Shown here piece by piece: positions 1 through 7,750 of a stretch of 24,568 bases of DNA. A model generated the notes under the pieces. It did not search any database, was not told where the DNA came from, and worked only from the letters and a program-made list of their open reading frames with translations. The first letter of the stretch is position 1. Every line of letters starts with the position of its first letter. The DNA is taken from NCBI GenBank assembly GCA_049511115.1, contig JBEKYH010000007.1:1-24568 (forward strand). The letters run 5' to 3'. The position numbers and the translations under genes are program-made. This DNA is from JBEKYH01 sp049511115 (GTDB lineage: Bacteria; Planctomycetota; Phycisphaerae; Tepidisphaerales; Tepidisphaeraceae).

Positions 1-7
1 CTCCACC

Positions 8-1168
8 ATGATCGATCTGAAGACAACTATCGGGAACCCCGAGTTTTTCCCCGTCCTCGAGCATTACGACTTTTTCAACCACGCCGGCGTATCCCCCCTG
101 CCCAAACCCTCGGCGGACGCCTTCGTTGAATACGCCAAACAGGTGGCCACGTTGGCCTACGTCAACTCGCGCTGGCCAGCGCGAATCGACGAAACCCGCG
201 AGCTTTCGGCGACTTTCCTCAACTGCACCAAGGAGGAGATTGCTTTCATCCGCAACACCAGCGAAGGCCTCAGCATTGTCGCCAACGGCATCGACTGGCA
301 TCCGGGCGACCGCATCGTCACCACCAACGTCGAATACCCCGCCAACATGTACCCCTGGATGAACACGTCCGCCCGGTTTGGCACCGAAGTCGTCCGCGTA
401 AACGAAGAAACCGACGCCAATGGCCGCCGCGCCGTGCCGATGGAGAAAATCTTCGAAGCCGCCCGCCACCCCAACACCCGCCTGATCGCCCTCTCCCACG
501 TCGAATTCGCCAGCGGCCAGCGCCACGATCTCGCCGCCATCGGCGAATTCTGCCGCCAGCAGCGCATCCTCCTCAGCGTCGATGCCATTCAATCACTCGG
601 CGCCGTCCCCGTCGACGTGAAGGCCATGAAGATCGACTACCTCTCCGCCGACGGCCACAAATGGCTCCTCGCCCCCGAAGGCGCCGGCATTTTCTATTGC
701 CGCAAGGAGCTACTGCAACAGACACGCCCACTGACGATTGGATGGATGAACGTGGTCAACGCGCAGAACTTCGATCAATACGATTTTACGTTGCGCGCCG
801 ATTCGGGGCGATTTGAATCCGGCAGCCATAATGTGCCGGGCGTGCTGGCGTTGAAGGAATCGCTGGCCCTATTGCACGGCCTAGGCATGGAGGCGGTTTC
901 GCAGCGCATCAAAACGCTGGGCGACTATCTCATCGAGCGGCTTTCATCCAAGGGCTACACCATCGCCTCGCCGCGCGCGGGGAACCAATGGAGCGGCATC
1001 ATCAGCTTCGTTTCCCCCAAACACGACTCCGCCCAGATCATGGCCATGCTTCGCAAGGACCACAAAACCGAACTCATGGTCCGCGACAAACGCCTCCGCG
1101 TCGCGCCGCATTTTTACAACACCGAGGCTCAGATGGACCGGCTGGTGGAACACCTGCCGGCCCACTGA
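8..1168 (+). CDS. Class V aminotransferase (PLP-dependent, isopenicillin-N-epimerase/SufS-like)
   Basis: A 386-residue fold-type I PLP enzyme. Asp192 (in SVDAIQ) and Lys218 (in SADGHKWLLAPEG) fit the residues that bind the pyridine nitrogen and form the internal aldimine. The C-terminal motif RVAPHFYNTEAQMDRL is typical of the class V subgroup that includes cysteine desulfurase-like and isopenicillin N epimerase-like proteins. I see no mobile catalytic-Cys loop of the SufS/IscS kind, and no suf or isc genes are nearby, so a true cysteine desulfurase role is doubtful. Other possibilities are a kynureninase-like, selenocysteine lyase-like or amino-acid racemase function. The protein should be cytosolic. 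The ATG lies only 7 bases from the window edge, so the ribosome binding site is not fully visible; the N-terminus has normal length for the family. A GC-rich hairpin about 50 bases after the stop may end the transcript. Confidence 0.9.
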   Translation: MIDLKTTIGNPEFFPVLEHYDFFNHAGVSPLPKPSADAFVEYAKQVATLAYVNSRWPARIDETRELSATFLNCTKEEIAFIRNTSEGLSIVANGIDWHPGDRIVTTNVEYPANMYPWMNTSARFGTEVVRVNEETDANGRRAVPMEKIFEAARHPNTRLIALSHVEFASGQRHDLAAIGEFCRQQRILLSVDAIQSLGAVPVDVKAMKIDYLSADGHKWLLAPEGAGIFYCRKELLQQTRPLTIGWMNVVNAQNFDQYDFTLRADSGRFESGSHNVPGVLALKESLALLHGLGMEAVSQRIKTLGDYLIERLSSKGYTIASPRAGNQWSGIISFVSPKHDSAQIMAMLRKDHKTELMVRDKRLRVAPHFYNTEAQMDRLVEHLPAH

Positions 1169-1179
1169 CCGCGCCAAGG

Positions 1180-1185
1180 TATAAT
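1180..1185 (+). promoter_or_regulatory. Possible -10 box (TATAAT) upstream of the lipoprotein gene
   Basis: An exact TATAAT lies 12 bases after the aminotransferase stop. There is no recognisable -35 box at 16-18 bases. If used, the leader would be about 125 nt and would carry the hairpin at 1217-1243. It may equally be chance. Confidence 0.25.
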
Positions 1186-1216
1186 TCCTGGTTGTGGCAA
1201 CCCCGCTCTCCTACCC

Positions 1217-1243
1217 CCCTCCCCCGGTATTTCCGGGGGAGGG
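1217..1243. repeat. GC-rich perfect hairpin, probably a dispersed intergenic palindrome
   Basis: The arms CCCTCCCCCGG (1217-1227) and CCGGGGGAGGG (1233-1243) pair perfectly over 11 bp around the loop TATTT. There is no T-tract on either side, so a classical Rho-independent terminator is unlikely. Translated on the minus strand, the block gives the peptide PTPALPRKYRGRG, of a kind I recall from spurious annotated ORFs in many genomes. This suggests a widespread repeat rather than a gene-specific signal. It lies between two co-directional genes. Confidence 0.7.
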
Positions 1244-1316
1244 CCGGGGTGGGGGCTCTTAGCAGTCCGCGACGATCGGGCGTTCTATTCACGCGCCAGA
1301 AGAAAGAGGAAACGAC

Positions 1317-1952
1317 ATGCGGCTAACATTGTGGCCGATCCAAGTTGCCGTGCTAAGCAGCGCATTACTAACCGCATCATGCGCCACTCCTCCACCGCCT
1401 GCTACCCAACCCGTGTTGGACCCAGCCGCCTCGCTCACGGGCGTGCGATTGAAAGTCTCCATGGATCGCGCCCAGATCAAAGTCGGCGACCCGGTCGTGC
1501 TCAACGTTGTTTTTGAGAATCTCACGAAGCAGGAATGGGGAGAGTTGATTCCCGAGGTAAATTTCACTTTCCACATCGTTGGCGCGGTTACACGAGACGT
1601 TCCCATGACCAGGTTGGAAAAATCATTTAAAGAACCACCGTTTCCGTATGGAGGTATCAACGTTGAGCCAGGCTATCTTATTCAGCCCAATTCGGCAGTT
1701 CTGTACCCCGTCAGGCTGGACGAATTATTCGACCTTACGGTCCCCGATCTTTATACCGTTTCTGTAAGCTTCGATGCTCCGATCGGCGACAAAGACGGTC
1801 ATACTGGAAACTCGATGATTCCGGTTGAGTCAAACGAGCTTCACTTCCTTATGATCGGACCCGGTTTGGATGTGGGAAAGATCATCCCGCTGCCGGAGGA
1901 CGCAAAGGTCCCGACCTCACTAGCCACATCCCAACCGACCGCCGCGCCGTGA
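1317..1952 (+). CDS. Hypothetical lipoprotein with beta-rich domain
   Basis: A 211-residue protein I cannot assign to a named family. The first 22 residues form a lipoprotein signal: a short basic start, a hydrophobic stretch (VAVLSSALL) and a lipobox LTASC with Cys22 as the lipidation site. A Pro-rich linker (ATPPPPATQP) follows. The body, about residues 40-185, alternates short hydrophobic strands (VRLKVSMD, VVLNVVFEN, YTVSVSFDAP), which looks like an Ig-like or proteinase-inhibitor-like beta sandwich; that is inference from pattern only. The start is supported by AGAGGA at 1305-1310, six bases before the ATG. Base composition from about 1500 to 1900 is visibly more AT-rich than the neighbouring genes, in line with an accessory gene. 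The protein should be anchored in a membrane and face away from the cytosol. Confidence 0.8.
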   Translation: MRLTLWPIQVAVLSSALLTASCATPPPPATQPVLDPAASLTGVRLKVSMDRAQIKVGDPVVLNVVFENLTKQEWGELIPEVNFTFHIVGAVTRDVPMTRLEKSFKEPPFPYGGINVEPGYLIQPNSAVLYPVRLDELFDLTVPDLYTVSVSFDAPIGDKDGHTGNSMIPVESNELHFLMIGPGLDVGKIIPLPEDAKVPTSLATSQPTAAP

Positions 1953-2642
1953 CCTCGCCGAATAATCGCCCCAGCGGTTCCCGACCTGTTTAATCATTCA
2001 ACAAATCTTTCCGCATTCGCGATTCAAAAACGGCGTTCACCCCCCAACTGGCCCGACCAATTAAACCACATACGTCGTACAACAATGAACACAACTCGCC
2101 ATAATCCCCGCTCCAGCCAATGCCTTTCACAATCTTGTGTTTAATGCCGCGGAATATTCCGTGCCAGAAGATAGAGGGGGAGTATATATCTCCCCGCTGA
2201 AAGTCCCCAGCCTTTTCGCCGCTCGCAGCAGCGAAAAGAATCAGGCCGGCGCCCGCATGAGGTGCTCACTTGCCGCCATCCGAGCACCCCGCCTTCATCC
2301 AACAATTGGCAATTCCACCCAGACGTCTTTGAATTGCCGTGAAGGCGATGTTTCCATTCTTACGCCAGGCTCTGCCCGCCGATCACGGCCAGAGATTCCT
2401 GCCCGTATTGCGCCGATTCTGTCTCGTTCCAAACCGACCTTGCCTTTTGTGCCCGACGACCTGATCGCTTCGTCGCGCCGGCAGACAGGCCATCCGTGGG
2501 CGGATGGACTGGAACGATTCCCGACAGGATGAGGACCTTCCGATTATCGCGTGCATCCGCCAGTCCCAATCTGGCCAGATGCCTCCAAACGCCACGGCGT
2601 CTGCATTGCCGTCTTGCGCCGGTTCGAAGAGATAGCTGAAAG
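1953..2642. other. Intergenic stretch with clustered hairpins and no convincing gene
   Basis: With the repeat that follows, this makes up the longest gene-free part of the window. I see four local inverted repeats: GGGGAG/CTCCCC at 2177-2195, CTTTTCGC/GCGAAAAG at 2212-2238, GGTGCTC/GAGCACC at 2261-2288, and CCATCCG/CGGATGG at 2490-2507. An open frame at 2137-2532 (+) begins with GTG, lacks a ribosome binding site and has no recognisable motif. On the minus strand a frame open from about 2640 to 2383 includes the orderly segment DAVAFGGIWPDWDWRMHA without a credible start, so it may be gene debris. I did not recognise RNase P RNA, tmRNA, 6S or SRP RNA motifs. Confidence 0.4.
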
Positions 2643-2726
2643 TAACCGCGGAGGCGCGGAGTTCGCAGAGACTAAGAAATCAATTTATGATTTTTCTTCT
2701 CCGCGTCCTCCGCGCCTCTGCGGTTA
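2643..2726. repeat. Imperfect inverted repeat of the 'CCGCAGAGGCGC' type
   Basis: The left arm 2643-2671 and the right arm 2698-2726 are complementary over 29 bp with four mismatches. The pairing continues imperfectly inward through an A/T-rich part (AAGAAATCA against TGATTTTTCTT), giving one long hairpin. Each arm is built from short near-repeats of the CGCGGAGG/CGCAGAG kind. The same motif occurs in the nested repeat at 17841-18050, so at least two copies of this family are in the window. Such sequences are known between genes in many bacterial phyla; their function is unknown. Confidence 0.75.
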
Positions 2727-2910
2727 AAATTGGCTTTCTCATCGGAAGAGCTCCCGACTACGGTCACGGGGCAGTACCCCACACGTTCACGTCAGCGGCT
2801 CGAACCCTCTGAGCGTGGCTATGCCAGGACTCCGACCGCTGCCGTTTCAGCCGCATGTAGCAGCGCGTGGTTCCCGGCTGACAGGTTCCAAAAACTCGAG
2901 CGGCAGCGCG
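2727..2910. other. Gene-free spacer downstream of the epimerase gene
   Basis: I see no coding sequence here that I trust. On the minus strand, GGGTTCGAGCC near 2795 resembles a tRNA T-loop, but the flanking bases do not form a T-stem and no acceptor or anticodon arm is present. Directly after the epimerase stop (minus strand) a CTCGAG palindrome is followed by TTTTT (about 2882-2892), which at most makes a weak terminator. Confidence 0.35.
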
Positions 2911-3459
2911 CTAGAACACCACCGCATCCTTCAACATCGGCGCCGTCATATCCCTATTCGACAGCGTCGGCGAAGGAATGTCATACCACACCTTCGGCAA
3001 CCCCAGCGCCGGATCATTCCAGCGCACGCCGTATTCATCCTGGCCGGTGTATTCCACGTTCACCAGGTACATCACCATCGCCTCCTGCAAAATGGCGTAC
3101 CCGTGCAAAACACCCGGCGGAATCAGCAGCGCGCGCGGCTTCTCCGCCCCCAACTCCAGGCAGATCGCCTTGCGATGTGTCGGCGATTTGGGCCGCACAT
3201 CCACCAGCGCCACGCGAACCTGCCCCACCGGCACGAGCCAATAGTCCGATTGCAACCGATGGTAATGCAACCCCCGCACCACGCCGCTTGCCGAGCGGCT
3301 GATGTTCCACTGCGCCACTTTCATTCCCTCGCCCATCCATGAGGCGCGATACGCCTCATAGAACGCGCCGCGCCCGTCACCGAAAACTTTCGGGTTAAAC
3401 AAAACCGCCCCGTCAATCTCGGTCTTCTCGGGGCTTCCGTTATTTTGCGCCATGCTCAT
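2911..3459 (-). CDS. rfbC: dTDP-4-dehydrorhamnose 3,5-epimerase family protein (RmlC-like cupin)
   Basis: A cupin epimerase that inverts carbons 3 and/or 5 of a dTDP-4-keto-6-deoxyhexose. From the Met chosen here it has 182 residues, the usual RmlC length. His65 (VRGLHYH) and Asp170 (LSNRDMTAP) match the catalytic His-Asp pair; Tyr131 and Tyr137 (VMYLVNVEYTG) sit where the family has its acid/base tyrosine. The motif RALLIPPGVLHGYAIL and YGVRWNDPALG are also typical. A longer in-frame start at 3516 would overlap the upstream methyltransferase by 23 bases and add 19 residues with no family counterpart, and it lacks a good ribosome binding site; the Met at 3459 has AGGG about 11 bases upstream. 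The adjacent C-methyltransferase suggests a 3- or 5-epimerase of a branched deoxysugar rather than plain rhamnose. Whether it acts on rhamnose cannot be read from the sequence. Confidence 0.9.
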   Translation of the reverse strand: MSMAQNNGSPEKTEIDGAVLFNPKVFGDGRGAFYEAYRASWMGEGMKVAQWNISRSASGVVRGLHYHRLQSDYWLVPVGQVRVALVDVRPKSPTHRKAICLELGAEKPRALLIPPGVLHGYAILQEAMVMYLVNVEYTGQDEYGVRWNDPALGLPKVWYDIPSPTLSNRDMTAPMLKDAVVF

Positions 3460-3493
3460 GCGATTGATTTCCCTGCTGAAAATAATTCCCTGT

Positions 3494-4876
3494 TCAAGCT
3501 GAAAACTCTCGCTCATGTGGCGTAATCACAATCCCCCCGCGCGCCACAAACGCCGCTTCCCGCCGCAAAATCTCCTGCGCGTGGTTCCACGCCAGCAGCA
3601 GCAATACATCCGGATTTTCCGTTTGCATCGCCTCCGGCGGCAATATCGGCTGGTGCGTCCCCGGCACATGCCATCCCTGCTTGGCCGGCGTCGAATCGAT
3701 CACCGCCGGGCACAGGTCCGTCCCGATATGGCAATAATTTAGGACGACCGTCCCCTTCGCCGGCGCGCCGTAACCCAGGATTTTCTTGCCGCTCTTTTTC
3801 AGTTCCGCCAATCGCCGCCCCAGCCCCAGCTTTTCCGCCGCGACCTTTTTCGCGAATGGCGCAAACGCGACTGGATCAGCCAGATTGGCCGCAGTCTCGC
3901 GCTCGATCCACTCGCGCACGCCGCCCCCCACTCCCTGCCCATGCACCGCCGTGCAGCGGATCGTCCCACCGTGCACCGGAAAATGCTCGACTCTTTCCAA
4001 CCGCAATCCATGCCGGTTGAGCAACCCCGCCAGCGGACGCACCGCAAAATAGCTCAGATGCTCATGATAAATGGTGTCGTATTCCGCCCGCTCCAGCAGA
4101 TCAGCCAGATAAGGAACCTCGATCACCACCCCGCCCGCCGGCGCCAGCAGGTGCTTCACGCCGCGGAACAAATCATCCAGATCGTCCGTGTGCCCCAGAA
4201 CGTTGCACGCCACGATCAAATGCGCGCTACCCGCGACCCGGGCGATTTCCCGCGCCAGCGGTTCAGTGAAGAATTCCGAAACCGTCGGCACCCCGCGCGC
4301 CGCCGCCATCACCGCGATATTCCGCGCCGGATCCACCCCCAGCACCCGCGCGTCGCGCCGGCGGATGCTCGCCAGCGCCGTCCCGTCGTTGCTCCCGATC
4401 TCCACCACCAGCCCGCCCGGCGGCACAAATTCATCCCCCGCCTGATTCACCAGCGCGGCAAAATGCTCGCTCATCAACCGGCTGCTGGAGGTAAAAAATA
4501 AATAGCTGCGAAACAGCAGCGACGCCGGCACCACATGCCCAAGCTGCACCATCCCGCACTTCGTGCAAAGTCGAAGCGAAAGCGGAAACCGCAATTCCGC
4601 CTTACCCAGGTCCGCAGGCTTGACCAGCGAATTCGCCGGCGGCATTTCGCCCAGGTTCAGAACCTCGACCAGATCACCGTGGAGACACGCCCGGCACGTC
4701 CACCGTTCCCAATCCGCGCTGGCTCGCCCGCCCACGCTGTCGGCCAGCGCGTCATAATCGCGCCGCAGGTGGTCCGCCAAAGCCTGCTGCGGCGGCGCGA
4801 AAGCCTCCAGGGACTTTCCCGCCACCGCAGCAGCAGTATCGGACTCTTTGGATGTCGTATGTGCGCGCGTGGTCAT
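3494..4876 (-). CDS. NDP-hexose C-methyltransferase-like protein (Zn-binding, SAM-dependent)
   Basis: A 460-residue, three-part enzyme resembling TylCIII/TcaB9, which add a methyl group to carbon 3 of a dTDP-4-keto-deoxyhexose. The N-terminal zinc domain has Cys61, Cys64, Cys104 and Cys107 (CRAC, CTKC). The SAM-binding fold begins with VVEIGSNDGTAL (157-168). YHEHLSYF (270-277) is the family's active-site motif; in TcaB9 the equivalent Tyr, Glu and His are thought to deprotonate the substrate, here Tyr270, Glu272 and His273. The C-terminal domain has KKILGYGAPAKGT and LLLLAWNHAQEI, also typical. About 55 low-complexity residues precede the zinc domain, so the true start may be further in. The gene starts 20 bases after hppA stops and slightly overlaps or abuts the epimerase gene, so the three may share a transcript. 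Substrate not determined. Confidence 0.9.
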   Translation of the reverse strand: MTTRAHTTSKESDTAAAVAGKSLEAFAPPQQALADHLRRDYDALADSVGGRASADWERWTCRACLHGDLVEVLNLGEMPPANSLVKPADLGKAELRFPLSLRLCTKCGMVQLGHVVPASLLFRSYLFFTSSSRLMSEHFAALVNQAGDEFVPPGGLVVEIGSNDGTALASIRRRDARVLGVDPARNIAVMAAARGVPTVSEFFTEPLAREIARVAGSAHLIVACNVLGHTDDLDDLFRGVKHLLAPAGGVVIEVPYLADLLERAEYDTIYHEHLSYFAVRPLAGLLNRHGLRLERVEHFPVHGGTIRCTAVHGQGVGGGVREWIERETAANLADPVAFAPFAKKVAAEKLGLGRRLAELKKSGKKILGYGAPAKGTVVLNYCHIGTDLCPAVIDSTPAKQGWHVPGTHQPILPPEAMQTENPDVLLLLAWNHAQEILRREAAFVARGGIVITPHEREFSA

Positions 4877-4896
4877 TCCCGCCGATTATCGGCGGA

Positions 4897-7464
4897 TCAG
4901 ACGCCGACTTCCACTCTTTCCTCACGATGAGGCGTGGGGGCCGACGGACGCCCGCCCGATTCGCCCGATTTAATCCGCATCCCGAAGAAGGACCGGTAAA
5001 CAAATATCGCGGCAATCAGGAAGCAGACAGCCGCCAGAGCGAATGTCAGGTCGCGGTTCATCGCCACCGCCAACTGCACGGCCAGCAGGCCGAACAGAGT
5101 GGAAAACTTGATGATCGGGTTCAACGCCACAGACGACGTATCCTTGAACGGATCGCCCACGGTGTCGCCGACAACCGTCGCCGCATGGAGGGGCGTTCCC
5201 TTTTCACGCAATTCCACTTCCACGATCTTCTTGGCGTTATCCCAGGCGCCGCCCGCGTTGGCCATGAAAATCGCCTGGAACAATCCGAAAATCGCCAGCG
5301 AGATGAGGAAGGCCACGAAGAAGAACGGCTCAATGAATGCCGCCGCCAGCGTCATGAAGAAAACGGTGAGGAAGATGTTGAACATCCCCGCCTGGGCGTA
5401 TTTGGTGCAGATTTCCACGACTTTCTGGCTGTCTTCGGTCGAGGCTTTGGCCGCCCCGTCCAGCTTCATGGTGCGCTTGATGTATTCGACAGCCCGATAG
5501 GCGCCGGTGATGACCGCCTGGCAGCTTGCTCCGGAGAACCAGTAGATTTCCGCCCCGCCTGCCAGCAGTCCCAGCAGGAACGGAGCATGCAAAATGGACA
5601 AGTTGGCAATCGCCGTCTGATCCGTCAGCCCTTTGGTCAGCAGCACGATGATCGAGAAAATCATCGTCGTCGCGCCGACCACGGCCGTTCCGATCAGCAC
5701 TGGTTTGCTGGTCGCTTTGAACGTGTTGCCCGCCCCGTCGTTCTCTTCGAGCATGTACTTGGCTCGCTCGAAGTTGGGGGTGATGTTGTAGTCGCGCTTC
5801 AACTCCGCTTCGATGCCCGGAATGGTCTCGATCAAACTCAATTCATAAATGCTCTGCGCGTTGTCCGTCACCGGTCCATAGGAGTCGACGGCGATGGTCA
5901 CCGGACCAAGGCCCAGGAACCCAAACGCCACCAGACCGAAGGCAAACACCGTCTCGGCCACCATCAACTCGCCCAGCCCCTGGCCGGCGATCCAGCACGC
6001 GACGGCCATCAGCGAAGTGATCGTCACGCCGCCGATCCAGAAGGCGCTGAAGTTGCCCGCCGTCAATCCGCTGAGGATGTTCAGCGAAGCTCCGCCCTCG
6101 CGGCTGGCCGAAACAATTTCCCTGACATGCCGGCTGCGCGTGGACGTGAAGAACGTCGTCACTTCTGGAATGATCGCCCCGGCAAGCGTTCCGCAACTGA
6201 TGATTGAGGCCAGTTTCCACCAGAGCGTGTCGTCGTTGCCAATATGCGGAATCAAAACGTAGGACGCGGCAAACGTGCAGGCGATGGACAGGATTGACGT
6301 CAGCCACACCAGCGCTTCCAACGGCGTTTCAAAATTCATCTTGTCGGCGTTGCCGTACTTGGCATGGGTCAGCATTTGATTGAACAGATAGCTCACGCCG
6401 CTGACCAGCAACATGACCAGACGCATGACGAAGATCCAGACCAGGAGCTGGACCTGGACGGACTGCGCGGTCGCGGTGGCCGCCGCGAGTTGAACCGCAT
6501 TGGCCGATTCGCTGGTGATTCCCGCCGGCAGGAAGTGCGAGGGGGTAATCGCCAGAAGAATGAACGTGATCAGCGCCACGCCGGTTACGCCGTAGGTTTC
6601 AAAACCGTCCGCGGTCGGGCCGACGCTGTCGCCGGCGTTGTCGCCGGTGCAGTCAGCGATGACGCCGGGATTGCGGGCATCGTCCTCCTTGACGTTAAAC
6701 ACGATCTTCATCAAATCCGACCCGATATCGGCGATCTTGGTGAAAATGCCGCCGGCCACGCGAAGAGCCGCCGCGCCCAACGACTCGCCGATGGCGAAGC
6801 CGATAAAACACGGACCGGCCAGATTCGAGGGGACAAAAATCAGGATCAACAGCATGATCAGCAATTCGACGCTGATGAGCACCATGCCGATGCTCATGCC
6901 CGCGCGAAGCGGAATGGCATGCACCTGGTACGGCTTGCCCGGCAATGACGCCATGGCCATCCGGCTGTTGGCAAAGGTGTTGATGCGGATGCCGAACGCG
7001 GCAACCGAATAGCTTCCGGCGATGCCGACAAGGCTAAACGCCAGAATGATCGCCACGCGCGCCGCGATGGGAATGGTCGCATTCGGCGGCGGCGCCTGAA
7101 GGAACCCGAAGTAAGCAATAATCACCAGGGCGATGAACGCCCACAGCATCATGATGAACTTGCCCTGTGTATGCAGGTACGTCTTGCATGTCGAATAAAT
7201 CAACTCCGACACATCCAGCATGGACTTATGCACCGGAAGGTTCTTCAGATTCTGGTAAATCAGCATTCCGAAAATCAACCCCAGAACGCATACACCCAGT
7301 CCCGCCATTAAGAGATGCTGCCCGCTGATGCCGTGGAACTGGACTGAATCCAGCGGCGGCAAGACCAGTGATGATTCATCCGCGCGCGCCATCGGCGCCG
7401 CGAACAGACCCAGCCCCGCTGCCGCGGCGACTGGAAGCATCCGTCGAATATTAAAAGTGCTCAT
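4897..7464 (-). CDS. hppA: Membrane-bound ion-pumping pyrophosphatase (probable K+-independent H+ pump)
   Basis: Hydrolyses pyrophosphate in the membrane and pumps protons (or sodium). The 855 residues carry about 16 hydrophobic segments and the PPi/Mg binding motifs: DDARNPGVIADCTGDNAGDS (261-280), GPVTDNAQ (530-537), GGAWDNAKK (738-746) and GDTVGDPFKDT (766-776). Lys583 in GNTFKATSK sits where K+-dependent enzymes have Ala, and Glu289 in GFETYG is at the position described for K+-independent proton pumps; both favour a K+-independent H+-PPase, an inference from family knowledge. The first 29 residues look like a cleavable signal peptide (AxA before DE). AAGGAG lies three bases before the ATG. 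The cytosolic tail is basic and Pro/Glu-rich. The protein is long for the family, which usually has 650-800 residues. It stands next to ppdK, which also uses PPi. Confidence 0.96.
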   Translation of the reverse strand: MSTFNIRRMLPVAAAAGLGLFAAPMARADESSLVLPPLDSVQFHGISGQHLLMAGLGVCVLGLIFGMLIYQNLKNLPVHKSMLDVSELIYSTCKTYLHTQGKFIMMLWAFIALVIIAYFGFLQAPPPNATIPIAARVAIILAFSLVGIAGSYSVAAFGIRINTFANSRMAMASLPGKPYQVHAIPLRAGMSIGMVLISVELLIMLLILIFVPSNLAGPCFIGFAIGESLGAAALRVAGGIFTKIADIGSDLMKIVFNVKEDDARNPGVIADCTGDNAGDSVGPTADGFETYGVTGVALITFILLAITPSHFLPAGITSESANAVQLAAATATAQSVQVQLLVWIFVMRLVMLLVSGVSYLFNQMLTHAKYGNADKMNFETPLEALVWLTSILSIACTFAASYVLIPHIGNDDTLWWKLASIISCGTLAGAIIPEVTTFFTSTRSRHVREIVSASREGGASLNILSGLTAGNFSAFWIGGVTITSLMAVACWIAGQGLGELMVAETVFAFGLVAFGFLGLGPVTIAVDSYGPVTDNAQSIYELSLIETIPGIEAELKRDYNITPNFERAKYMLEENDGAGNTFKATSKPVLIGTAVVGATTMIFSIIVLLTKGLTDQTAIANLSILHAPFLLGLLAGGAEIYWFSGASCQAVITGAYRAVEYIKRTMKLDGAAKASTEDSQKVVEICTKYAQAGMFNIFLTVFFMTLAAAFIEPFFFVAFLISLAIFGLFQAIFMANAGGAWDNAKKIVEVELREKGTPLHAATVVGDTVGDPFKDTSSVALNPIIKFSTLFGLLAVQLAVAMNRDLTFALAAVCFLIAAIFVYRSFFGMRIKSGESGGRPSAPTPHREERVEVGV

Positions 7465-7693
7465 GGACTCCTTTTCCTCTGCCGCAGGGTCGCGGCGCTT
7501 TCCAACCTCGTTGATCTACCCAATACTAATCGGAGATTTTGCCGGACACCAAGGACAAAAGCCCTAGGGTTTCTCCCGCTTTATCGGATCGGGTGGCTCC
7601 CCGATGGTCCGCTCGCCCCATTATCGGGTCAAGCCGACCGACCAGCGCCAATGACCTCCACCGTCATAGACTCCGCCCTTACGATATGCGCAA

Positions 7694-7721
7694 AGGCCCC
7701 GGCGCGGGTACGCCGGGGCCT
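7694..7721 (-). terminator. Hairpin terminator behind ppdK
   Basis: The arms AGGCCCCGGCG and CGCCGGGGCCT (11 bp, perfect) enclose a 6-base loop about 30 bases after the ppdK stop on the minus strand. Only a short TTT follows, so it may be a weak intrinsic terminator that also separates ppdK from hppA. Confidence 0.75.
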
Positions 7722-7750
7722 CTCAATTCCAATCGGCAAAGTCATTTGCG

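Noticed and set aside
1074..1292. 72-residue open frame on the minus strand
   Set aside because: It spans the aminotransferase 3' end and the GC-rich palindrome; its peptide is the usual spurious translation of such a repeat.
2137..2532. 131-residue open frame on the plus strand in the long intergenic region
   Set aside because: It has a GTG start without a ribosome binding site, no recognisable motif, and several hairpins inside it; coding is not supported.
2780..2815. tRNA T-loop-like GGGTTCGAGCC on the minus strand
   Set aside because: The bases on either side do not pair as a T-stem, and no acceptor stem, anticodon arm or D-arm can be drawn.
2730..3302. 190-residue open frame on the plus strand
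   Set aside because: Most of it is antisense to the RmlC-like gene, and the part outside that gene has no motif.
3460..3516. Upstream extension of the RmlC-like gene to the ATG at 3516
   Set aside because: It overlaps the methyltransferase by 23 bases, has a poor ribosome binding site and makes the protein longer than its family.
4852..6207. 451-residue open frame on the plus strand
   Set aside because: It is antisense to hppA, is rich in Arg, His and Gln as expected from a reversed membrane-protein gene, and has no motif.
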